Part shown: positions 54,688-64,000 of the stretch, in pieces
How the letters are laid out: every line of letters begins with the position of its first letter
Numbering within the stretch: the stretch's first letter is position 1
DNA from: Rheum nobile
Taxonomy: Eukaryota; Streptophyta; Magnoliopsida; Caryophyllales; Polygonaceae
Assembly (NCBI GenBank): GCA_027886185.1
Contig: WOAB01000056.1
Span: 4,650,001 to 4,714,000 of the forward strand
Direction of reading: 5' to 3'
DNA length: 64,000 bases
Position numbers and translations under genes: made by a program
Notes under the pieces: generated by a model
What the model was told of the DNA's origin: nothing
The model's input: only the letters and a program-made list of their open reading frames with translations
Databases searched by the model: none

Positions 54688-57600
54688 TTTCCTTATGTGC
54701 AGAAAGAAGAGAGGCAACCTCAACTATGGTACATTGACAGTGGTTGCTCATGCCATATGACCGGAAGAAGAAATCAAATGACCTCTCTTCAACCTCTCCA
54801 AGGAGGGAACATCTCTTTCGGAGACAAAAGCAAAGGAAAAATCTGTGGAATAGGAACTGTGAAACTCAATGATCACATTAAGGTAAACAAAGTTCATCTT
54901 GTTGATAATCTTGGTTTTGATCTAATAAGTGTGTCACAGTTGTGTGATCACGGAGACAATGAAGTTAGATTCAGATCAAATGAATGCACGGTCCTTGACT
55001 CCTCGGGACAAATAATCCTATAAGGTAAGAGGTTCAACAATGTGTATATTGTTGACCCATCCTTTGTTCCCAAGGAGAAACTCTGTCTCTCAACTGTGAA
55101 TGATCAAGCAGACTTGTGGCATCAACGTCTTGGTCATGCTAGCACCAAACTAATTCAAAAGCTACACTCAAAAGAGCTAGTCAGAGGGCTTCCAAAGCTA
55201 AGTGGCACATCTACGGAACTGTGCTCAGACTGTGTAAAAGGGAAACAAGCTCGAAGTTCCTTCAAGTCCAAAAACATGGTAAGTTCCTCAAGGCCCCTTG
55301 AACTCATCCACATGGATCTTTGTGGACCCATGAGAGTTCAAAGCCTAGGAGGAAACAGGTATATCTTTGTCCTTGTTGATGATTTCTCTCGTTTCACTTG
55401 GACAATTTTTATAAAATCTAAGAGTGAAGTCATTGAACGATTTAAGGATTTGGTTCCCATATTAGAAAATTCTCTTGATTGCTCCATTAACTCTATTCGT
55501 TCTGACCATGGTGCCGAGTTCAAAAATGGAGAATTTCTAACCTTTTGCAGTGAGCATGGTATTGATCACAACTTCTCTGCACCATACACTCCTCAACAAA
55601 ATGGAGTAGTTGAAAGGAAGAACAGAACCTTGGAAGACATGGCTCGAACTATGCTCATCTCAAGCGGACTCTCTCAATCATTCTGGGCTGAAGCAATCAA
55701 CATAGCCTGCTACATCATCAATTGAGCTATGCTTCGCCCAATCACAGAGAAGACACCCTATGAAATTCTAAGAGGAAGAGTTCCCAACATTTCACATCTT
55801 ATGGTGTTCGGATGCAAGTGCTTTGTGCACAACAATGGAAAGGACAATCTTGACAAATTTGACCCAAGGAGTGATGAAGGGATCTTCATTGGATATGCAT
55901 CAAGCAGCAAGGCCTACAAGATCTTCAACAAAAGGACCAAAAAGGTAGAAGAAAGTGTTCATGTTATTTTTAATGAAAAATCACTTGGTAGAAATGTGCA
56001 GAACACCATCAGTTCCTTTGAAGATCCATTTCCCAAACCTCCTCAAGAAGATCCAGATGAAGACATCACACCACCCAGTTCCTTCCATGCTGCACAAAAT
56101 CCCCCACTTGTTCCTCCACCAGTTCCCATGGATAATCAACAACAATCCATTTCTGGGAACCATGAACATAAAGACAACACCTGTGGAGACATCAATGATT
56201 CATCTTCTCATATGTTCTTCAATGGAAAAGGTGATCCCAACATAGAAGTTGAAGCTGAGTGTTCAAATCAAAATATCTCCACATCAAATGCTCTAGCTCC
56301 CAATAGAGAAAGAAGAACCATCAAGCCTCCAGTCAGGTTCGAACATCTAACCTTCTTTGCTTTCAATGTTTTCCTGTCTATTGTGGAACCAAAGAATATA
56401 GGTGAAGCACTGAAGGATGTAGACTGGATCCAAGCCATGCAAGAAGAACTTCATCAGTTTGAAAGGAATAAAGTGTGGCATCTAGTTCCCCGTCCCAAGG
56501 ATAAGCATATCATAGGAACTAGATGGGTCTTCAGGAACAAGCTAGATGATTCAGGAGCCGTGATTAGGAACAAAGCAAGACTTGTTGCTCAGGGATACAA
56601 TCAACAAGAAGGCATCGACTATGATGAAACCTATGCTCCGGTGGCAAGGATTGAAGCAATAAGACTGTTGATTGCATTCACATCACACAAAGGGTTCAAA
56701 CTATTCCAAATGGATGTAAAGACTCCCTTTCTCAATGGCATTATTCAAGAGGAAGTATATGTCAAGCAACCACCCGGTTTCGAAGACGATGATCATCCAG
56801 ACCATGTCTACTTCCTAGACAAAGCATTGTATGGTCTCAAGCAAGCCCCCAGAGCTTGGTATGATCGTCTTGCCTAGTTCCTACTCTCAAATGGCTACAG
56901 GCGTGGAGTTATTGACAAAACTCTCTTCATTCTAGAAGAAGAAGGTAACATCTTAGTGGTTCAAATTTATGTTGATGATATCATTTTTGGTTCCACTAAC
57001 TTGTCCCTTGTAGAGAAGTTCAAAGACTTGATGAGTAGTGAATTCGAAATGAGTCTAATAGGGGAACTCACTTTCTTCCTTGGATTGCAAATAACCCAAA
57101 AGAAAGATGGCATACAAATTCACCAACGAAAATATGTCAGGGAACTATTAAAAAAAGTTCAAAATGGATTCATGTAAGCCTCTCTCAACCCCTATCTCCA
57201 CCATTTCTCATTTGGACAAGGATCATTCGAGTCCTCTTGTGGAAGAGAAACTCTATAGAGGTATGATAGGTTCTCTCATGTATCTAACCGCTAGTCGCCC
57301 AGACATTGTGTTTGTTGTTGGCTTGTGTGCTAGGTTTCAATCCTATCCAAGAGAAACACACTTAGCTGCTGTGAAGAGGATACTCCGATATCTCAAGGGA
57401 ACTGATTCACTCTGCATTTGGTACCCTAAAGAGTGTCCCTTTGAGCTGATAGGTTTCACTGATGCTGATTATGCTGGATACTTGGTGGATAGGAAGAGTA
57501 CTTCTGGAATGGCACAGTTCCTAGGCCCTTGCCTTGTGTCATGGGGCTCAAAGAAACAAGTCTCAGTCTCCCTCTCCACCACAGAATCTGAGTACATTGC

Positions 57601-57911
57601 AGCCGCCTCTTGCTGTTCCCAACTCTTATGGCTAAAGCAACAGCTTGCGGATTTCGGTATGTCTTATGGTCCTCTTACCATTCTTTGTGATAACACCAGT
57701 GCTATAAACATTTCTAAGAATCATGTGCATCACTAGGACCAAGCATATAGATATCAGGCATCATTTTCTTAGAGATCATGTTGAGAAAGGGAACATCATT
57801 ATGAAATTTTGTAGAACTGAAGATCAGGTTACAGATATATTCACCAAAGCCTTGAATAGAGTTCCCTTCGAGAACCTTAGATTAGAACTGGAAATGATTC
57901 CTATAACCTAG
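54688..57911 (+). pseudogene. SIRE-like Pol: protease, integrase, RT, RNase H
   Basis: In frame with gag: protease YIDSGCSCHMTG (about 54733), GAG-pre-integrase (LWHQRLGHAST), integrase core (HMDLCGPMRV, RSDHGAEFKNG, PQQNGVVERKNRTLEDMART), linker, RT (WVFRNKLDDSG, QMDVKTPFLNG, catalytic YVDD about 56970) and RNase H (FTDADYAGYLVDRKSTSG, STTESEYIA, CDNTSAINIS). Stops: TAA 55021, TGA 55723 and TAG 56875. A one-base gain in an A run near 57150 and a further shift near 57735 break the C-terminal part. Pol would process, copy and integrate the element. Confidence 0.9.
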
Positions 57912-58300
57912 CAATGACTTTAGTTTAAAGGTTTCTTTCCAGATCCCTTGATTGACTAGTTTAGATCTTTTACTTGTTCAGTCTTGGAATCTCTGTGTTA
58001 TATCCTAGCAATGTCTTATGATCCTACACTTGACAAGTAAATTAATCTTTTCGATGATGTCAAAAGGGGGAAGAATGGATAGGAACCTTGAACTCTTGGA
58101 ACTACTGAACTTATAGGAAATCTGAACCCGTTCTACTTCTGAGGGGTAACTTGAATACCTTAGTTCATCTGCTTAGGGAGAATTTGTAACTATTGAATGA
58201 TCTATCATTACTTTATAAAGTTGTAAATCTCTTAGTTCAACTGATTTCATGAATTTCATGTCCTTATTATGTTGTTAGGTTCCTTATATTTGTCATCATC
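57912..58300. other. SIRE-like element 3' untranslated region
   Basis: About 390 bp between RNase H and the polypurine tract. No extra ORF is present, unlike the related element at 8458-21243. A second AAAGGGGGAAGAA tract near 58063 may be a secondary polypurine site. Confidence 0.6.
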
Positions 58301-58314
58301 AAAAAGGGGGAAAT
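58301..58314 (+). promoter_or_regulatory. Polypurine tract
   Basis: AAAAAGGGGGAAAT abuts the right LTR and is identical to the tract of the 8458-21243 element. Confidence 0.9.
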
Positions 58315-59424
58315 TTTTAGGAAATGGAACTCTGGAACTTCGGTTCCCCTGAGAGTTCATTTCCTCGGTTTCTCTACTTTTGAAGATGACAAATATTTTG
58401 TTACTAATGTTTTATCTCAAAGATGTGTGTTAAGGAACCACAGGACAATTGCCGAAACCTTGTAAGCCAAACAAGACAAAAGAACCAAGCAACAAGCCAA
58501 AGGAACCCAGGTGTGCCCAGAAACGCAACACGTGAGTTTGATTTTCCCGAGAAATCTGGGAACACTAAACCTCGGACAAAAGGAAGGGAAAGCGACTTGA
58601 GAGAAGCTTCCAAAAGCCTGCCACCATCCAAGAGCAAGACTCCAAGATGCCTAGAACGATGAACCTCGGACAAAGGCACTGAAAGCGACAGCTCATAGAG
58701 ATGTCACCATCCAGAGGACGGTTCCAAAGTGCCGAGCTTGTTGAACCTCGGACGAAAAGAGTTGGACAACGACTTGTCCCAAGAAGTTGACCAACCTATG
58801 TGGATTCTGAGCTGCCCAGGTTGTTATTACATGTAAGAGATAGCGTGAATCAAGGATCACCACACATCCTAGGGCAAGCTCGCTCTATGGGAACCAAGAG
58901 CAGATCCAACCTCGAGCATCCACTATATAAGGAAGATAAGCTCCGCTGTTATCTTAAAGCATTCAGAAAGAATCACACTCCATAGCAAATATCAAAGTGT
59001 AAAGCTTCAAATAGATCGTCAAATAGAATCAAGATCAAGAGGAACCAGTCAAGGAATCGGAGATCTGTGTGCTAAGTTCTTGTGACTGTAAGTGAGTTAG
59101 TTCCTTGGTGCTAAGGGCTGCTTCTTGGATTGATTATAATTTGTGTTAAGTTATCTAGGATTGTCTAACTGTGTGTAAGGCAAAGAAACTGTGTGTTTGT
59201 TCCTAGGATAAGCTGTAACCAAAGAGATAAGAAATCAAGAAGTAGACCTTGAAATCCTTTCGAAAGAAAGCTAGTGGTGTTTATCCTAGATTGCTAGTTG
59301 GCAATCGAAGGTTTCCACTATAAGGAACTTGTTCATTTATTTGATTGTTTATTTCCGTTGCGAAGGAAACTGGAATCTATATTCTTAGTTCCCTTGATGT
59401 TAATCTAACAATCACGATCCTACA
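58315..59424 (+). repeat. 3' LTR of SIRE-like element
   Basis: 1110 bp, partner of 51492-52600. The first dinucleotide is TT, a change of the conserved TG, after insertion. TATA box near 58925. Confidence 0.95.
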
Positions 59425-59429
59425 CCATG

Positions 59430-62401
59430 GACTAAGAAGTAGGCGGCAGTTGGAAAAGGGAGATATATACATGCGCGTTGGAAATGGAGCAAGTGTTGTT
59501 GCACTTGCCGTAGGAGATTATAGTCTATCTTTACCCCGTGGCTTAGTTTTGGAATTAAATAATTGTTATTTTGTTCCTTTAATTACTAAGAACCTTGTTT
59601 CGATTTAAGTTTTGCATCTTGAAGGTTTTGAATTTATCATTAAGAATGGAGGCATTTCTATTTTTAAGAAAGATATTTTCTATGCCAATGCTCCCATGAG
59701 TAATGGACTCTTTGTGTTGGACCTCAAGTCTCAACTTTATAACATTAATACTAAGAGGCAAAAATCGAATGATTTGAGTGAAGCTTGTCTATGGCACTGT
59801 CGCTTGGGCCACATTAGCTTGAACCGCATGAAGAAACTCCATAAAGATGGAATTCTCAAATCAATAGATTGTGAATCTTTTGAGACATGTGAGTCATGCC
59901 TAATGGGCAAGATGACAAGATCACCTTTCACTGGGACGAGTGAAAGGGCTACTGAGTTACTGGCCCTAATACATACTGATGTATGTGGACCAATGAGCAC
60001 AGAAGCTAGAGGAGGCTATCGATACGTCATCACATTTACTGACGACTTGAGTAGATATGGGTATATCTACTTAATGACGCACAAATCTGAATCCTTTGAA
60101 AAGTTCAGAGAGTTTCAAAATGAAGTAGAAACTCAAACTGGCAATAAGATAAAGGCACTTCGATCCGATCGCGGTGGTGAATATTTGATCCAGGAGTTCG
60201 ATCATCATCTGAGAAGTTGTGGGATAATAACACAACGGACTCCACCAGGCACGCCACAACTGAATGGTGTGTCTGAAAGGAGAAACAAGACCCTGTTAGA
60301 CATGGTCCGATCAATGATGAGTTTTTCTAACCTTCTGGTATCCTTCTGGGGATATGCCCTCACAACCGTTGCGTTCATACTAAACAGGACTCCGTCTAGG
60401 ACTGTAGACAAGACACCATATGAGATATGGACTGGAAAAGTTCCAAATCTGTCTTTCCTGAAAATCTGGGGATGTGAAGCTTTTGTAAAGCATTTACTAT
60501 CAGATAAGCTTGCACCCAAATTAGATAAATGCTTTTTTATAGGGTATACTAAGGAAACCAAGGGATACTACTTCTACAATCCCACAGAGCACAAAGTGTT
60601 TGTTGCAAGGGATAGTGTCTTTTTGGAAAAAAGAGTTTATTTTCAAGAAGCCAAGTCGGAGAAATGTTCATCTTGAAGAAGTTCAAGATAAGCAACAAAC
60701 CCAACAACAAGCCGACATGGACGATGTCGACGAGGAGATTCTAGTATCTGGAGGCATAGATTCCCAAAGGGAAGTCGTCCAGGTACCAGAATCAATACCT
60801 CAAAAACCAAATTCAAATGAGGACCCACAAACAGTTATGGAAAATGCTCCAGTTGTTGAACCCACACGTAGATCAAACAGGCCAAGGGCACAACCAAGAC
60901 AATATGATGATTTCATCTTGACTGCAAGCCTTGATGTTCTGCTTTTAGAAAGCGGAGAGCCTGCCACCTATAAGCAAGCAGCGACGGGTCCAGACTCCGA
61001 GAAATGGCTTAAGGCCATGAAATCTGACATGGATTCTATGTCTGAGAATCAAGTCTGGGACTTGATAGAGTTGCCAGATGGGGCAAAACCCATCGGATGC
61101 AAATGGGTTTTTAAACTCAAGACAGACAAAGATGGAAATGTATCTGTTTACAAGGCAAGGCTAGTTACCAAGGGTTTTAAACAGATTCATGGTACTGACT
61201 ATGACGAGACATTTTCACCGGTCGTAATGATCAGGTCCATTAGGATACTCCTAGCTATTGCCGCTTATTATGATTATGAGATTTGGCAAATGGATGTCAA
61301 GACCGCTTTTCTAAATGGATATTTAGAAGAGGATGTGTACATGACACAACTAGAGGGTTTTGAAGATCCAACAGACCCTAGGAAAGTATGCAAGCTTAAG
61401 AAGTCCATTTATGGACTTAAGCAAGCATCCAGGAGTTGGAACATTCGATTTGATGAAGCTATCAAAGAGTTTGACTTCATCCGATGCGAAGAAGAGCCTT
61501 GTGTTTACAATAAGTTTAGTGGGAGCAAAGTGGTCTTCTTAGTCTTGTATGTGGATGACATACTGCTCATTGGAAATGACATTCCGATGCTAGAGTCCGT
61601 TAAGGGATGGCTGAAGACATGTTTTTCAATGAAGGACTTAGGAGAAGTAGAGTACATATTGGGTATCAAGATCTATAGACATAGATCTAAGAGGGTGCTT
61701 GGACTAAGTCAAGGAACTTATATAGATAAGGTTCTTGACAGGTTCAAAATGCAGGAGTCCAAGAAAGGATTTCTACCCATGCAACATGGCATATACCTCA
61801 GCAAGAAGCAGTGTCCTAAAACACTTGCTGAGCTAGAGAAGATGAGCAAGGTCCCTTATGCTTCAGCTATATGATCTATCATGTATGCCATGATATGTAC
61901 ACACCCTGATGTTGCATTTGCTCTGAGCATGTGTAGCAGATACCAATCGAATCCCGGAGAGGCACATTGGTGTACAGCCAAGAACATCCTGAAGTACTTG
62001 AGAAGAACCAAGGATGACTTCTTGGTATTTGGGGGTGATGACGAGTTAGTCGTTCGAGAATACACTGATGCAATCTTTCAGACAAAACGGGATGATTTTG
62101 AGTCCCAGTTAGGATATGTCTTCATATTAAATGGAGGAGCTGTGAGTTGGAAGAGCTCCAAGCAGGAGACAGTGGTTGATTCTACGACAGAGGCAGAGTA
62201 CATCGCCGCTAGTGAAGCGACGAAGGAGGCTGTCTGGATTAGGCAGTTCATTGATGAGCTCGGCGTTATTCCTAGCATATCAGGGGCAATTGATGTCTAT
62301 TGTGACAACAATGGCGCCATAGCCCAAGGCAAGGAACCGAGTTCAAGCTCCAAATCCAGACACGTACTGAGGAAGTATCACCTTATTCGACACATCGTTG
62401 A
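59430..62401 (+). pseudogene. Outer copia protease end, integrase, RT, RNase H
   Basis: Continues the frame of 51056-51491. GAG-pre-integrase ACLWHCRLGHISLNRMKKL, CESCLMGKMTRSPF, integrase core (HTDVCGPMSTEARGGYRY, LRSDRGGEYL, PPGTPQLNGVSERRNKT), then a shift of one base near 60640, RT (CKWVFKLKTDKDG, QMDVKTAFLNGYL, catalytic YVDD about 61549), TGA at 61872 where Gly is usual, and RNase H (YTDAIFQTKRDD, STTEAEYIAASEA, CDNNGAIAQ). TAA at 59606 breaks the protease. A solo LTR interrupts it at 62401. Confidence 0.9.
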
Positions 62402-63528
62402 TGTTAGGAAACGGAACTCTGGAACCTCGGTTCCCCTGAGAGTTCCTTTCCTCAGTTTCTCTACTTTTGAAGATGACAAATATTATGATACTAATGTTTT
62501 ATCTCAAAGATGTATTTTAAGGAACCACAGGAATATACCGAAGGCAAGAAAACCAAACAGGACAAAGAGAACCAAAGGAACAAGACAGAAGAAGGAACTC
62601 AGGTGTGCCCAGAAAGGTAGCATGCAAGGCTGCGATTTCCGAGAAATCTGGGAACACACAACCTAGGACAAAAGTTGTTGAAAACGACTTGTCCGAAGTT
62701 TCCAAAGGTCTGCCAATGTCCAGAACAAAACAACAAGATACCCAGAAACGCTGAACCTCGGACAGAAAAGATGAAAGCGACAGGACATAGAGATGTCACT
62801 ATCCAGAAGACAATTCCCAAGCGTCCAGCTTGCTCAACCTCAGACGAAAGCAGTTGAACAACGACATAGCAAGACTCGTCTGAGGTAGTTGACCAACCAA
62901 GAGAGATTCTGAGCTACCTAGGTTGTTTGCACATGCCAAGAACAACGTGGACCAAGGAGAACCACTGATCCTAGGGCAAGCTCAATCCGTGGGAACTCAG
63001 AGAGGATCAAGCTGTGAAGAATCCTCTATAAAAGGAAGACCACCTCAAGAGAGTCATCTTCATGCACTGAAATACGAATCACACTCATTAGCAAATATCA
63101 AGTGTGAACCTTCAAACAAGATCATCAAAGCAAACCGAGATCAAGAGGAACCAGTCAAGGAAGAGAAGAGCTGAGTGCTAAGTTCCTGTGACTGTAAGTG
63201 ATAGTTCCTAGGTGCGAAGGTCTGTTTCTTGGATTAATTATTGATTGTGTTAAGTTATCTAGGATTGCCTAACTGTATGTAAGGCAAAGAAACTGTGTGT
63301 TGTTCCTAGGATAAGTTGTAACCAAAAGAGATAAGAAATCAAGAAGTAGACCTTGAAATCCTTTCGAAAGAAAGGTAGTGGTTTTTATCCTGGATTGCTA
63401 GTTGGCAATCAAAGGTTTCCACTATAAGGAACTTGTTATTTGTTTGATTGTTTATTTCCGCTGTGAAGGGAACTTAGAATTCGTATTCTGACTTCCTTAA
63501 GTTATTATCTAACAATCACGATCCTACA
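62402..63528 (+). repeat. Solo LTR of the SIRE-like family
   Basis: 1127 bp, TGTTAGG...CCTACA, collinear with the LTRs at 51492 and 58315 but more diverged. Flanked by a perfect GTTGA duplication (62397-62401 and 63529-63533). Formed by recombination between the two LTRs of a once complete element. TATA-like CTCTATAAAAGGAAG near 63024. Confidence 0.95.
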
Positions 63529-63669
63529 GTTGATAGAGGAGACATCAGGATGTGCAAAGTGCACACAGATGACAACATTGCAAATCCGTTGACCAAGCCT
63601 ATGCCTAGGCCCAAGCATGAGAGTTATACTAGGGCTATGGGCCTCAAGCACATTGGAGAATGGCTTTGA
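63529..63669 (+). pseudogene. Outer copia RNase H C-terminus
   Basis: After the solo LTR the frame resumes within a codon and reads RGDIRMCKVHTDDNIANPLTK (split here) to GLKHIGEWL and a stop at 63667-63669. These are the usual last residues of plant copia polyproteins. Confidence 0.85.
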
Positions 63670-64000
63670 GATTGTATTGTCTTACATTATGAACTTTGTT
63701 TTATGTATGTCAGACACGTTTTATGCTTGATTATATGATATACATATTTCATTCTTATTTAATCATTGTTTGGAATTAGATAAAATGTCCAAATAATTTG
63801 TAATTCGCAAATGGGCTCATCATAAGTGTTTTGGTGAATGAACCATTAAGTGAACTGAAGTTATGAATTATTGAAAGTCCATAGTCTAAGTCATTAACTA
63901 GGACATAAATGACTTCATTGAAGACTATATTGTAAGTTGACTGATAGCGCCAGGTTTCATGGGCTATAGGGGCATGGAGATGTCTAGTTAATTACATGGA
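63670..64000. other. Outer copia 3' untranslated region
   Basis: AT-rich sequence following the pol stop. No polypurine tract or LTR start is clear before the window ends. Confidence 0.5.

Larger units (their letters stand above)
51492..59424 (+). mobile_element. SIRE-like Ty1/copia retrotransposon, complete structure
   Basis: The element has LTRs 51492-52600 and 58315-59424, an initiator-Met primer site, gag, pol and a polypurine tract, and is flanked by a perfect CCATG duplication (51487-51491 and 59425-59429). LTRs are very similar by eye. The right LTR starts TT instead of TG. Coding capacity is broken by four in-frame stops and two frameshifts. It belongs to the same lineage as 8458-21243 (same polypurine tract and gag layout) but lacks the extra 3' ORF. 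A solo LTR of this family lies at 62402-63528. Confidence 0.95.
51056..64000 (+). mobile_element. Outer Ty1/copia element (Tork-like), interrupted twice
   Basis: The plus-strand element has gag (51056-51491), then after the nested element protease, integrase, RT and RNase H (59430-62401), and after a solo LTR the last 47 codons (63529-63669). Removing the two insertions restores continuous codons at both joints. The LNNCYFVPL and SDRGGEYL style is of the common plant Tork-like group, but the lineage is a guess. One frameshift and several stops make it inactive. Its 3' LTR is beyond the window. Confidence 0.8.

Noticed and set aside
1..64000. tRNA, rRNA or other RNA genes
   Set aside because: Matches to tRNA 3' ends are primer sites only; no cloverleaf or rRNA sequence was recognised.

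Overview
The window is plant nuclear DNA, most likely from a eudicot, made almost entirely of transposable elements nested in one another. Evidence: Ty1/copia and Ty3/gypsy elements with plant-type primer sites (initiator Met tRNA and Asp tRNA), L1-type LINE remnants, solo LTRs, Mutator-type and other MITEs, a plant-specific GTD-binding (myosin-binding) gene fragment and a plant Myb/SANT-like gene. No gene is clearly intact and functional, and the species cannot be named from the sequence.

Layout. 1-3609: minus-strand, partial Athila-like non-autonomous gypsy element. 3610-5500: AT-rich tandem repeat and a broken GTD-binding gene fragment that still has a 5'UTR intron. 5672-8130: old repeated segment (copy A) split by a 5'-truncated LINE. 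8458-21243: SIRE-like copia element (minus, TSD TTTTG) carrying a gypsy insertion (12957-17014, TSD ACGTT) whose pol is inverted relative to its own LTR and gag. 21244-26272: minus-strand LINE interrupted by a 1.57 kb foldback element with about 340 bp arms (TSD GAAAG). 26303-30131: LTR fragment, one end of a Harbinger-like transposon and a Myb/SANT-like gene with one in-frame stop. 31410-42268: small non-coding LTR element whose interior is a tandem repeat of hairpins, into which a complete second Athila-like copy inserted (32818-41203, TSD TAGCG). 42269-48360: old segment copy B with LINE-tail, MITE (9-bp TSD), solo-LTR and MITE-pair insertions. 48550-49742: deleted copia remnant. 49743-64000: a copia element split by a complete SIRE-like element (51492-59424, TSD CCATG) and by a solo LTR of the same family (62402-63528, TSD GTTGA).

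There are no operons or host pathways here; relationships are those of nesting. Seven insertions have element ends and matching or nearly matching target-site duplications that can be read directly, so the order of events is well supported.

Most unusual: (i) a 15-bp GC-rich inverted-repeat module, often spaced every 20 bp, spread through LTRs, spacers and gag of the Athila-like family, with different short-palindrome arrays in three other families; (ii) an Athila-like family with gag-protease plus an extra ORF but no reverse transcriptase or integrase in either copy; (iii) the gypsy element integrated with inverted pol; (iv) the LTR element built around tandem hairpins.
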